Shown: in pieces, positions 35,167 through 43,596 of the stretch
Numbering within the stretch: the stretch's first letter is position 1
Layout of the letters: each line of letters starts with the position of its first letter
From: Peribacillus glennii
Lineage (GTDB): Bacteria; Bacillota; Bacilli; Bacillales; DSM-1321
Reading direction: 5' to 3'
Assembly: GCF_003429105.1 (NCBI RefSeq)
Contig: NZ_QVTD01000008.1
Coordinates: forward strand, 1 to 64,000
Length of the DNA: 64,000 nucleotides
Position numbers and translations under genes: made by a program
Notes under the pieces: model-generated
Told to the model about the DNA's origin: nothing
What the model saw: the letters and a program-made list of their open reading frames with translations, nothing else
Databases searched by the model: none

Positions 35167-35735
35167 TTGCGAAGAGTTTCACTGGAATGCCCGAAATGCA
35201 AACAACACCATACTTACGATCTTATTCCGGATTTGCCTGCTATTCCGGAAATTCAATTGTCGGACAGTGATACTGAATCATCGTTCAAACAAACGATAGG
35301 AAATGCTAAATATCATTGTACGGATTGCGGCTACACATGGAAAAAGTATCGGGGCAAAAAGCCTTATGGCCGGATTAAGGTGAATCATGCCTACACCGGA
35401 ATTCCCAGGGCCATATTTCACAGTAAAGGCGGATTTGGAATCATTACTGGTTGAACGTAGCGGTATTAAGCAGATGGGGTCGGAGGAGAGGAGTTTAACT
35501 GCTAAACCTTGTACGGAGGCTGAAATAGAATGGTTCCGTTCTGAGCTGTATAAAGCTGATTTTAGTAAACTGGGCAGAGGAATACATTCTTCCGGCCTGT
35601 GATGGAACACATTGGACCGTTCTAATAGAATTTGACACCCACTGTGAAATCAAACAAGGCAGCAATTACTTCCCGCCTAAATGGAAAAAATTCTGCAAAG
35701 CCATCTTCGCCATCAGCGACGGAGAATTTTACTGA
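35167..35735 (+). pseudogene. frameshifted zinc-ribbon protein
   Basis: A TTG start at 35167 opens a frame with a split zinc ribbon: ECPKCKQHH and YHCTDCGYTWKKYRG. The reading then moves to a second frame (YFTVKADLESLLVERSGIKQ, AKPCTEAEIEWFRSELYKAD) near 35385, and to a third near 35572 (AEEYILPACDGTHWTVLIEF, NYFPPKWKKFCKAIFAISDG), ending at 35735. All three parts look like genuine protein and together make about 188 residues. Two shifts of the same sense suggest mutation or two missed bases in sequencing. Family unknown. Confidence 0.65.
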
Positions 35736-35753
35736 TCGAGGTCTACTGATGTT

Positions 35754-35805
35754 GGTCCCCCCCAGCGAGGTAATGCGGTAACACGGCGGGGGACTGACCC
35801 CGCTT
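35754..35805. repeat. palindromic intergenic repeat, copy 3
   Basis: GGTCCCCCCCAGCG on the left and GCGGGGGACTGACCCCGC on the right flank a middle reading TAATGCGGTAACAC, close to the GCTAACG loop of other copies. It follows the broken zinc-ribbon gene. Confidence 0.75.
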
Positions 35806-35836
35806 GACATATTTTATGGAATATTTTAGCATTATT

Positions 35837-35870
35837 TATAATTCATTCGATGAAAATCGAATGAATTATA
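35837..35870. promoter_or_regulatory. perfect 15-bp palindrome, probable operator
   Basis: TATAATTCATTCGAT and ATCGAATGAATTATA face each other across GAAA, ending 36 bases before the TTG start of an ArsR-type regulator. Perfect symmetry with no T run argues for a protein-binding site, most simply for the regulator itself. Confidence 0.65.
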
Positions 35871-35906
35871 AAATTCGTTTTTAATAGAACAGGAGGGGGA
35901 GAGCGG

Positions 35907-36818
35907 TTGACATATTCAGTTAAGGTGGAATATTCACCTGCTTATGAATTGGTCATGAGCTTTTATGCTTTTGTGTATTTTAAAAAGTTGAAGCCGTTGA
36001 GCCTGGGCAAAGATTGGTACGAGGAAACGAAAGCTTCTCTTCCGAAAAAGACGGCTTCCGAACTGGAGGATGAGAGATGGGGAGTGCTGCACCGGATGGT
36101 TTTATTGATTTCCCAGAGTCCGGGCAAGGCTACGGTACCCGAATTTTTAAAGTGGCTGGAACATGTTCCGGATGGGGAAGTGTTTGAAAGGCTCTCTCCA
36201 TGGGTGGAATCCATTCCGTCAAATATAGGGGAAATTAAAAAGAAAGTTTTATTTTTTTTAAATGAGTGGCATGAATTCTATTTTCAACATTTTAGCAAGG
36301 ATATAGTGGGGGATTTGGAGAAGAAGGCGCAGATTATTGCCAGTCTGGCAGAAACGACGGAACCGATAGATTTAATCGAGCAGGTAACGAACGGAATTCG
36401 GGTTGAGCCGACGGAATCTTTAAAACAGGTCTATTTGCTGCCCCAGTACCATTGCAGCCCCCATGTGATTCATGATTATTTTCATGGGATGGCGACATAC
36501 TTGTTTTCCTATACCGCAGCACAACAGGATAAAACAATCAATCTCGATAATATTTCAAGCCTGGCTCATGCACTCTCGGATATTAACAGGCTCAAAATCC
36601 TGCAGTTATTGGCGGTTAAAAAAAGGGACCTAACTGAAATCCATGGCCATTTAGGTATTGCAAAAAGTACAGTACACCACCATTTAACGATCTTAAGCAG
36701 GGCTGGAATTATCAGAAGGCATTATATGGGCAACACCACCATCTCCTTTTATAGCCTTAGGCCTTTCTTTATTGCGTCATTAACCAATGAACTTAATCGC
36801 CTGGTGACAGGAGGTTAG
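35907..36818 (+). CDS. ArsR-type regulator with long N-terminal domain (DUF5937-like)
   Basis: A 303-residue regulator. The winged helix is C-terminal (ALSDINRLKILQLLAVKKRD, GIAKSTVHHHLTILSRAGII), preceded by about 200 residues of helical ligand-binding region beginning VKVEYSPAYELVMSFYAFVY, as in DUF5937 proteins. TTG 35907 has AGGAGGGGG upstream. It lies four bases before an MFS exporter gene and has a palindromic operator upstream, so the operon is probably self-repressed and induced by the exporter's substrate (inference). Confidence 0.87.
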   Translation: MTYSVKVEYSPAYELVMSFYAFVYFKKLKPLSLGKDWYEETKASLPKKTASELEDERWGVLHRMVLLISQSPGKATVPEFLKWLEHVPDGEVFERLSPWVESIPSNIGEIKKKVLFFLNEWHEFYFQHFSKDIVGDLEKKAQIIASLAETTEPIDLIEQVTNGIRVEPTESLKQVYLLPQYHCSPHVIHDYFHGMATYLFSYTAAQQDKTINLDNISSLAHALSDINRLKILQLLAVKKRDLTEIHGHLGIAKSTVHHHLTILSRAGIIRRHYMGNTTISFYSLRPFFIASLTNELNRLVTGG

Positions 36819-36822
36819 TAAA

Positions 36823-38082
36823 ATGAAGAAGCAGAAGCCGCTTTTCTTTTCCCGAATTAATTATCACCCGATTGTTTATATTCTCCTCATCGGCACGATG
36901 CTTGTCTCGCTAACGACCTCCATGAGCGTGCCATTTCTGGCTGTGTATCTGGATAATCATTCAGGACTTGGTTATTCTGTGATCGGAATCATCATCGGTG
37001 CGGCACCCTTGGCCGCAACATTTGGAGGCTTCCTGGGAGGCGTTCTATCAGACTTATTCGGCAGAAAAAAATTGATGCTTATCTCCCTTGTGTTCCTCGC
37101 CATCACCTATTTTTTTATCACCGAAACAGGAAATCCCTATTTACTTACGGCTATTAGCATCTTCCGCGGACTGTCAGCAGCCTTTTTTGGAACGGTATCT
37201 AAAACATTAATGGGCGATGTAATTCCGCCTGAGAAGAGATACCGAGTTTTTTCGTTAAAATATTTTTCTACAAACCTAGGGTATGCTGTCGGACCTGTGG
37301 CTGGAGTTTATTTTGGGATAGATGGAAGTTCGGTCGCCTTTCCATTGACTGGTTTTGCCTGTCTGCTCTATGCCATCGTGCTCTTTGCCGGGTTTATGTA
37401 CAAAAAGTCGGTAAACTTTGAAGAAGAGCCTGGAAATAAGGTGGAAAAAGCCACGCTTGGAAACGCTCTGCATACGATTAAGTCAGACAGGGCCTTGCTG
37501 TTTTTTATAATAGGCGGTATTATCCTGACGGCCGTTCACGGACAGATGTCTGTATATGTTTCGCAATATTTAAATAGAAACTTCCGGGACGGAATCGAAT
37601 TTTTCAGTTATCTATTAAGCATCCATGGCCTCACCATCGTTATATTGCAATTACCTTTAACAAGAATGTTTGAAAAGTATAAAGGAATACCCACAATTAC
37701 GGCCGGTGCGTTGCTTCTGGCGCTTGGCGAAGTAGGTTTTGGTTTTTCAGAGACAAAACTGTTTCTGATTATTTCAATGGTCATCTTTACTATCGGTGAA
37801 ATATTCATCATTCCCTCTGAATATGCCGTTATTGACAGCATCACTCCAGAACAAACCCGGGGAACTTACTATGGGACACAGGAGCTTACCCAAGTCGGAA
37901 GTTTCTTAGGGCCGTGGTTTGCCGGCACAGTCTTTTCCCAGTTAGGCGCGAAACCCATGTTTGTATGTATGGCAATCTTGGCTGTTGTGAGCATCTTATT
38001 TTACATGGAGGGGATGGATCGGTATAAGAAGCAGCACGACAATGATTATGGCCTTCGGAATCAGGCAATTGAAAAAGCGTGA
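36823..38082 (+). CDS. MFS multidrug-type exporter
   Basis: A 419-residue, twelve-helix major facilitator. Motif A is GGFLGGVLSDLFGRKKLML after helix 2, and the antiporter-type helix 5 reads LGYAVGPVAGVYFG. ACAGGAGG lies upstream of ATG 36823, and only four bases separate it from the ArsR-type regulator gene, so they form one operon. Most similar in style to drug/proton antiporters; the substrate is unknown. Confidence 0.9.
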   Translation: MKKQKPLFFSRINYHPIVYILLIGTMLVSLTTSMSVPFLAVYLDNHSGLGYSVIGIIIGAAPLAATFGGFLGGVLSDLFGRKKLMLISLVFLAITYFFITETGNPYLLTAISIFRGLSAAFFGTVSKTLMGDVIPPEKRYRVFSLKYFSTNLGYAVGPVAGVYFGIDGSSVAFPLTGFACLLYAIVLFAGFMYKKSVNFEEEPGNKVEKATLGNALHTIKSDRALLFFIIGGIILTAVHGQMSVYVSQYLNRNFRDGIEFFSYLLSIHGLTIVILQLPLTRMFEKYKGIPTITAGALLLALGEVGFGFSETKLFLIISMVIFTIGEIFIIPSEYAVIDSITPEQTRGTYYGTQELTQVGSFLGPWFAGTVFSQLGAKPMFVCMAILAVVSILFYMEGMDRYKKQHDNDYGLRNQAIEKA

Positions 38083-38161
38083 TGACAGAAGGGGAAAACA
38101 TGGGCTGTGCGGAATATATGTCGTGAAGAATTATTGTTGAACAAACAAGGGGGAGTTTACT

Positions 38162-38717
38162 ATGAAAATAGTGATTGTTGCTTTTGATAATTTTACAGAT
38201 ATTGATGTGTTTTCCGTGGGATATACTGAATCGGGTAAGGTTGGTTAGCGGGAAACAGGAGTGGGAAGTGAAAATCATTGGAACGAAGAGCAGCCATACT
38301 TCAATTGCTGGATTAGAAATACCCGTGAGCGGGAACCTGGAGGAAATCGAAGAAGCAGACGCCGTGATTTTTTCCAGTGGCCGGGGTACAGCAACTGATA
38401 AGGGATCAAGAATACTTGTCCCGAATAAAATTTAATTCAAGCCAATTGATCGGTTCGATGTGTTCAGGAGCTCTGTTGCTTGGTACAGTCGGGATATTGA
38501 AAGAAAAGATGGCCACAGCATATCCTATGGTAGTGAAGCAATTGGCGGGTTATGGAGTTGAATCGTAAACGAAAGCTTTGTGCTTGAAGGCCGCATCGCC
38601 ACTACAGCCGGTTGCCTGGCAGCCCGGGATCTGATCTCCTGGTTGATTAAAGAATTAGCAGGACAGGAAGTGGCGGATTTGGTTTTTGATTATGAAATGA
38701 AGGTATTGGATCAGTAA
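38162..38717 (+). pseudogene. decayed DJ-1/PfpI (ThiJ) family gene
   Basis: ATG 38162 with GGGGGAG upstream gives MKIVIVAFDNFTDIDVF, then the frame shifts to ILNRVRLVSGKQEWEVKIIG and EADAVIFSSGRGT, shifts again to QQLIRDQEYLSRIKFNSSQL with the nucleophile elbow GSMCSGALLLGTVG, and once more to NESFVLEGRIATTAGCLAAR and LVFDYEMKVLDQ. All parts of a DJ-1/PfpI protein are present in order, with at least three frameshifts. Not functional as read. Confidence 0.8.
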
Positions 38718-39071
38718 ATCTATAAAACATAACCATTTGGCCGCAATGGTTATCCGGGAGTGACCAAAATGTCGGTTAAATGGATGAAACGCAGGAAGGC
38801 TCATCTCGCATAACTCTGCTTAATGGACCAAAACTGGGTGGGTTTTATAAAAATTTCACCTATATTGCAAAAAAATCAATATAGAATGCATGGATTGAAA
38901 ATAATTCCAGAAATTCACTGAGTATGGCATATTTTTGACACTAATGAGATGATTAGAGAAGTTTATCATGTTAGTATGAAGGGCAGAGATGGCCTGCATG
39001 CTAATAAATCAAGTTTTGCAATTTTTACCCTGTGCAGGCAACGCAGCGCTTAAATATTGGAGGTTGAATGA
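38718..39071. other. 354-base AT-rich gap
   Basis: No coding remnant or strong hairpin was recognised. The exonuclease ribosome site TTGGAGG lies at its end. Confidence 0.4.
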
Positions 39072-39695
39072 ATGAACCGACAGAAAAAGTTGGGATTGCT
39101 GGTGGACGTTGAAACCACCGGATTAGGTCCGGCTACTGACGAAATCATTGAACTGGCTGTTAAATTATTTTCCTTTCAAGAAGATACAGGAGAGGTTATA
39201 GAGATTATCGAGGAAGATTCTTTTTTGAGAGAACCCTTGTCGGACACGGCGAAAAGAAACTATCCAAATGCCTATCGGGTTCATGGAATACCCTATGAAA
39301 CAGTGGAAGGCAAGACCTTCCTGGATGATAGAATTAAAGCTTATTTTAATCAGACGGATGCTGTTTTTGCACATAATGCTTCTTTTGACCGCAGTTTTCT
39401 CTATTATATGTATCCGGAAATAAATGATGCAAAATGGTATTGCACGATGAGGAATGTACCCTGGAAAAACTACGGATTTGCTGACAGCAAGCTGCTGACG
39501 CTCCTTAAGGCGCATAATATAACAAGTTATCAATCACACAGGGCGATGGATGATATTACATACTTGATGGAACTGCTAAGGAAAAATAATCCCGACGGTG
39601 ACACATATCTCAAACAAGTGGTTTCTTACGGTCATATGAGAAGATACCAGCCTGCAGCTGCAAAGAGGGGAAACTGGGCGAAAAGAAAAGCATAA
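39072..39695 (+). CDS. DEDDh 3'-5' exonuclease (DnaQ-like)
   Basis: A 207-residue exonuclease domain. Exo I is LLVDVETTGLG (Asp12, Glu14), Exo II is AVFAHNASFDRSFLYY, and Exo III is SHRAMDDITYLMELL, placing it in the DEDDh group that includes the proofreading subunit of DNA polymerase III. It stands alone without a polymerase domain, so probably acts in repair or RNA/DNA turnover. GGAGG lies upstream of ATG 39072. A palindromic repeat follows the stop immediately. Confidence 0.9.
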   Translation: MNRQKKLGLLVDVETTGLGPATDEIIELAVKLFSFQEDTGEVIEIIEEDSFLREPLSDTAKRNYPNAYRVHGIPYETVEGKTFLDDRIKAYFNQTDAVFAHNASFDRSFLYYMYPEINDAKWYCTMRNVPWKNYGFADSKLLTLLKAHNITSYQSHRAMDDITYLMELLRKNNPDGDTYLKQVVSYGHMRRYQPAAAKRGNWAKRKA

Positions 39696-39698
39696 TTT

Positions 39699-39746
39699 AT
39701 GGGATCAATTCCCCATCGCTTTAAAGCAGTGGGGGACTAATCCCAT
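39699..39746. repeat. palindromic intergenic repeat, copy 4
   Basis: ATGGGATCAATTCCCCAT and the matching right end GTGGGGGACTAATCCCAT flank CGCTTTAAAGCA. It sits four bases after the exonuclease stop and three bases before the end of the oppositely oriented flavodoxin relic, so it may terminate both. Confidence 0.8.
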
Positions 39747-39748
39747 TT

Positions 39749-40343
39749 TCATACTGCATTCCCTTCTGAAGGAATCGGGTGTTCTTTCAGCAATCTGGCA
39801 AAATGTATTAAATTATAGGCCATTATTTTTGCATGCTGCATTGTGAAATCATTTTCTTGGCCATTTGCTTCAATATAGGAAGGGCGGGGTCCTGCCTCTC
39901 CCACCCAATAGGTATCGACATTTGGAGGGATTGTAAATCCAATATGGGATAAAGCATAGATAATGGATCGGGACACATGTTTTGCCCCCATCCTCGTTCC
40001 CGGTGACGACCACGCCGCCTACTTTGTTATAGTGAATATATTGGCCTTTCTCATTAGTAAGGCTGCTGCCTCCATATAGCCTTTCTATCGTCAATGTAGC
40101 CAAGCTGCTTTGTTCAGAATATCTGCAGCTTTCACTTTCTCGAAGATTTTCGGCCATTCATCTTTTTAGCTAACCGCTTCTGATGTAATTCCGTAATCGA
40201 TCGTATAGTCTGCCATTGTTAAAATCTCGGTCACTACATCATTCTTTTCGAAAACTGACCACTTCATTGATAAGCGCACGGGTATTAGAAGTCTGCGTGC
40301 TATCTTACAAAGTGCAATTGAGCACAAGAGCATGAATCGTCAT
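39749..40343 (-). pseudogene. decayed flavodoxin-like NAD(P)H-dependent oxidoreductase
   Basis: ATG 40343 with AAAGGAG upstream gives MTIHALVLNCTL then a stop; further frames give SNTRALINEVV, LATLTIERLYGGSSLTNEKG with HYNKVGGVVVTGNEDG, and finally AKHVSRSIIYALSHIGFTIP and QHAKIMAYNLIHFARLLKEH. These are successive parts of a flavodoxin-fold FMN reductase of about 195 residues, broken by a nonsense codon and at least three shifts. Confidence 0.8.
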
Positions 40344-40408
40344 AAAACCGTCACTCCTTTTTAAGACATCACACTTTATGTTCCCTCTGGGTATATCTAA
40401 AAACATGT

Positions 40409-40462
40409 AAAAGGGGCCTGACCCTTCATCGCTTTAAAGCGGTGGGGGTCTGACCCCTTTTT
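40409..40462. repeat. palindromic intergenic repeat, copy 5
   Basis: AAAAGGGGCCTGACCC and GGGGGTCTGACCCCTTTT arms flank CATCGCTTTAAAGCGG. It lies seven bases past the brnQ stop on the minus strand, and with flanking A and T runs it can serve as the brnQ terminator. Confidence 0.85.
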
Positions 40463-40469
40463 ACTATGT

Positions 40470-41804
40470 CTATGATACTTTCATCTCTGCTTCTTCTGAT
40501 ACTCCAGCCTCACTGCCCAAATGGCTGAGGGCAATTCCGATTCCTGTGCCAAAAAAGGCCGGTACAATCCATTGAAGGCCTACTGAGGAAAGCGGCAAGA
40601 AATCTCTCATCGTTTGCAAGGACCCTAAGTCTAGGCCAAACGCGGCCAACCCATCAATTACGGCGAAAACTCCTGTAAATAACATGGCACTGCCGTAAAC
40701 CTTTTTCGAATTCCTAAAGAACCGGTTGAAGAACGTTAAAGCGATCAGCACGATTGTTAATGGATAAGCCGTAACCAGGAAAGGTACAGAAACTTTCAGG
40801 ATTTGAGCCAACCCTAAGTTCGATAGAGTAAAGCCTACAAGAGTTACAGCTAAAACTACTGCTTTGTAGCTGGCTTTCGGGATAAGATTTGAAAAATATT
40901 GGCCGCAGGCAGTAGTTAGACCGACAACAGTGGTGAAACAGGCTAACGTGAAGATGAAACCCAGCAGCGTTTTACCGCTTTGTCCTAATAATAGTGTGGA
41001 TGCGGCGGACAGGATATCTGTCCCGTTTTCGAAGGAACCGGCAGCCGCCATTTTTCCGCCGATTAGACCGAGGCTGATATAAACCAATGATAACAACACA
41101 CCGGCAATCAATCCGGCTTTCAGTGTATAATTTGTCAACTGCTTTCTGTCACGCACGCCTCTTTGTTGAATGGATGTCAGGATGACGATTCCAAACGCCA
41201 AAGCCGCCAGTGCATCCATCGTGTTATATCCTTCAATGAATCCTTTGGAGAATGCCCCGGTTTCATATGCTGCAGAAGGTTCTTGTAAAGGAGCGTCCAA
41301 TTTTACAAAACCGACTGCACACAGGACAACCATTGCCAACAGAAGGGCCGGTGTGATCCATCGTCCCATATACTTCTCCATTTTGGCTGGATTTAAACTG
41401 ATTACATAGGCAAGGCTGAAGAATATGGCTGTGAAAATCAATAAATAGAGAGATGAACTTTGCGTTTTGTCAAGAAAAGGGTCTATTCCCATTTCAAAAG
41501 CCACATTGGCATTGCGCGGGATTGCTAAAAATGGACCAATGCTTAAATAGATGACGACCATGAATGTTGTACTAAATACCGGATGAACCCGATTCCCAAT
41601 CGTCTGGACGCCGCCTTTTACAAGTGATACGGCATACAATACGGCAAATGGCAGCCCGACCCCGGTCAGGATGAACCCAGACATCGCAAGCCAGTAAGAT
41701 GTGCCCGATTCCGCCCCCAAGAATGGCGGGAAAATAAGATTTCCTGCTCCGAAAAACATCGAAAATAACATGAAACCAATAAATAAGGTGTCTAATTTCT
41801 TCAT
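40470..41804 (-). CDS. brnQ: branched-chain amino acid transporter
   Basis: A 444-residue LIVCS-family sodium- or proton-coupled carrier for leucine, isoleucine and valine. Twelve helices; the signature start FMLFSMFFGAGNLIFPPFLG and YLSIGPFLAIPRNANVAFEM are diagnostic. The ribosome site AAGGAG lies before ATG 41804. It is preceded by a complete T-box leader, so it should be induced when a branched-chain tRNA is uncharged. Confidence 0.95.
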   Translation of the reverse strand: MKKLDTLFIGFMLFSMFFGAGNLIFPPFLGAESGTSYWLAMSGFILTGVGLPFAVLYAVSLVKGGVQTIGNRVHPVFSTTFMVVIYLSIGPFLAIPRNANVAFEMGIDPFLDKTQSSSLYLLIFTAIFFSLAYVISLNPAKMEKYMGRWITPALLLAMVVLCAVGFVKLDAPLQEPSAAYETGAFSKGFIEGYNTMDALAALAFGIVILTSIQQRGVRDRKQLTNYTLKAGLIAGVLLSLVYISLGLIGGKMAAAGSFENGTDILSAASTLLLGQSGKTLLGFIFTLACFTTVVGLTTACGQYFSNLIPKASYKAVVLAVTLVGFTLSNLGLAQILKVSVPFLVTAYPLTIVLIALTFFNRFFRNSKKVYGSAMLFTGVFAVIDGLAAFGLDLGSLQTMRDFLPLSSVGLQWIVPAFFGTGIGIALSHLGSEAGVSEEAEMKVS

Positions 41805-41835
41805 TGCAATTTCTCCTTTATTGTTATTTCAAAAT

Positions 41836-42105
41836 AGAAAAACCCGTCCCTATATCCAGGGACGAGTTGCGCTCGCGTTACCACCCTTATTCCGTATCTT
41901 TCACTTAAAAAAGAACGGCTCTCAGTCAACGTACCATCATACGTGCTCCAAGGTAACGGCGGAAAACCCGTCAAAGCTTACTTAATTCAGCTTTACATCT
42001 CAGAGATGATCTTCGGATGGTCCTTGGACACCGGCTTCCACCTAACTCCGGTTCTCTGTTGAACAAGGCTTCCATCTTACTCTTCTCGTCATTGATTTTT
42101 TAATA
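41836..42105 (-). promoter_or_regulatory. T-box leader of brnQ
   Basis: On the minus strand the T-box sequence AGGGTGGTAACGCG lies at about 41874-41887, followed by the terminator CTCGTCCCT/AGGGACGGG and TTTTT (41836-41866). Upstream are a Stem I with AGTAAG bulge and the apical GGTGGAAGCCGG region, and a spacer. The specifier cannot be fixed with certainty; an ATC (Ile) codon in GAAGATCATCTCTGAGA is the best candidate and would suit BrnQ. Uncharged tRNA pairs with the T-box and prevents termination. Confidence 0.88.
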
Positions 42106-42112
42106 TAAAAGT

Positions 42113-42141
42113 AATTTACCAGAGCGGAAATGTTATGTCAA
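42113..42141 (-). promoter_or_regulatory. promoter of the brnQ T-box leader
   Basis: On the minus strand TTGACA (42136-42141) and TAAATT (42113-42118) are 17 bases apart, just upstream of the T-box Stem I. Confidence 0.75.
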
Positions 42142-42620
42142 TATATTTTGATAGTTTGAATAATTCCACTTTTTCTTTATAAAAGGAAAAAATGACCAAA
42201 AAGTGCTTGGAAAACAGATCTAGAAAAATCTCATTTTTGAAAGACTGTGGGCGAAATGAGAAACAATTAGGTAAATGGCTGAGCCAAAATACTAAACTTT
42301 GTTATAATTAGAAAGGGAACCCGGAATGTGTTGCTGTTAAAAAGTAGCTTATTTCCGATTGAAACGTATGAAATAGCACTAGTAAGCTGGTGCAGGAAGG
42401 AAATAGCGTGGTCAATTTAAACCCGTTTGTTCCCCGAGCAACTATCTGCCCAGTTGTTTATACATTAGAGGCCTAAATAGTAACTCGTTATTCCTTGGTT
42501 ATGAGCAGTCAAATGTGGATTCCCAGTTGGATGGTTTCGAAAAACTGCTGAAGCTTGCCCTGCAAATAGAAGAAAATTATTGGGTATGATGGCGGGAATG
42601 ATTAAGAAGGATGGGTTTTT
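42142..42620. other. 479-base gap with a possible small gene relic
   Basis: GTG 42408, with GGAAGG upstream, opens a 22-codon frame; another frame downstream reads NSLFLGYEQSNVDSQLDGFE and KLLKLALQIEENYWV before a stop at about 42590. The second piece looks protein-like, so a short gene may have been broken here. TTGTTATAAT near 42300 resembles a -10 region. Confidence 0.3.
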
Positions 42621-42851
42621 ATGTATTTAACAATAAAAGAAACAGCAGAATATTTATCGCTGACTGAGGCGCATATCGAGAGCCTGATACAACAGAAGCG
42701 GATCCGGACGATTCATGATGGCGAACAGTTTTTAGTCTATAAGGAACAGTTTAATAACCATTTTGAACAGCTCGAAAAGTATAAACGACAACTTGCTGAC
42801 GAACAGAGCGAACCGATTCCTGAAGATCCCGATGTGAAGGATGAAGACTAG
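42621..42851 (+). CDS. small helix-turn-helix protein (excisionase-like)
   Basis: A 76-residue protein. Residues 1-48 match the MerR-like/excisionase winged helix (YLTIKETAEYLSLTEAHIES and LIQQKRIRTIHDGEQFLVYK), followed by a charged helix and an acidic tail. AAGAAGG precedes ATG 42621. There is no integrase or phage gene nearby, so it is more likely a stand-alone DNA-binding protein than a true excisionase. Confidence 0.75.
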   Translation: MYLTIKETAEYLSLTEAHIESLIQQKRIRTIHDGEQFLVYKEQFNNHFEQLEKYKRQLADEQSEPIPEDPDVKDED

Positions 42852-42930
42852 AAGCGTGAAGTGGCAATAATAACCGGATGCATTGATAAGAGGTCCGAAA
42901 GAACTTAACTATGTAATATTTTGAAATAGT

Positions 42931-42963
42931 GTGGGGGACTGCCCCCTTTTCCCGGAGTCCCCC
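42931..42963. repeat. palindromic intergenic repeat, copy 6 (degenerate)
   Basis: GTGGGGGACTGCCCCC followed after seven bases by GGAGTCCCCC. The TTTAAAG-type loop is missing. It lies between convergent genes. Confidence 0.6.
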
Positions 42964-42970
42964 TTTACCC

Positions 42971-43240
42971 CTATCCGTTGTACAAAGACTGAATCTCTTT
43001 CAAATCGTATAAAAGCTGCTGTATCTCATGCTGGGTTAGCCTGAGCGGCATTTGATCGTACAGGGTGATGATTTGCCCGTCTTGATCATCCTGGTGCTTC
43101 TTCAAATATTCATATAAACTTGCCAGCTGATTTTGATTAATCACTGATTGTGTATGGAATTCTTTAACTTTTTGTATCGCAAACTCATTTGTATACCCAT
43201 CAAATTCCCCGGACAAAATGTTTCCTTCCAAATAATACAT
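42971..43240 (-). CDS. small hypothetical protein
   Basis: An 89-residue soluble protein, helical and Gln-rich (HTQSVINQNQLASLYEYLKK, LTQHEIQQLLYDLKEIQSLY). ATG 43240 is preferred to TTG 43243, with AAAGGAG upstream. No domain recognised. It lies between two copies of the palindromic repeat and is transcribed towards the HTH gene. Confidence 0.6.
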   Translation of the reverse strand: MYYLEGNILSGEFDGYTNEFAIQKVKEFHTQSVINQNQLASLYEYLKKHQDDQDGQIITLYDQMPLRLTQHEIQQLLYDLKEIQSLYNG

Positions 43241-43310
43241 CAAGCATCACTCCTTTTGTGTTATTTTCCCTTAAAATCGGGTAAATATTTCAAAATGGAA
43301 AATTTTGAAT

Positions 43311-43404
43311 GGGGGGTCAGTCCCCCGCTGTACTAACGCTTTAAAGTGTTGGGGGACTGCCCCCCCACTGGTTTAACGCTTTACCGTGCCGGCGTACTGA
43401 CCCT
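43311..43404. repeat. palindromic intergenic repeat, copy 7 (tandem)
   Basis: A full unit (43311-43366: GGGGGGTCAGTCCCCC, loop TAACGCTTTAAAGTG, GGGGGACTGCCCCC) is followed by a second partial unit that reuses the right arm as its left arm, with loop TTTAACGCTTTACCG and a worn end GGCGTACTGACCC. Shows that the element can duplicate in tandem. Confidence 0.8.
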
Positions 43405-43596
43405 CGTTATGACCGTTATTATTACAATATAGTAAAACACTGATAAGGAATTGTAAGGTAATTGAAATCTTTGTCGGTCATTGTTTTGGTAAAATAGCAA
43501 GTTAGAGATTATATGCTTTTTCATTTGAATAACTGTACTAATTATTTTAAAAATGCATAGACATTACTTTCAATATTTTTATGGCGGAGGATAACC

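Noticed and set aside
42621..42851. Excisionase-like gene as a sign of a prophage or integrative element
   Set aside because: No integrase, phage structural genes or attachment-site repeats are nearby; small HTH proteins of this fold are common chromosomal genes.
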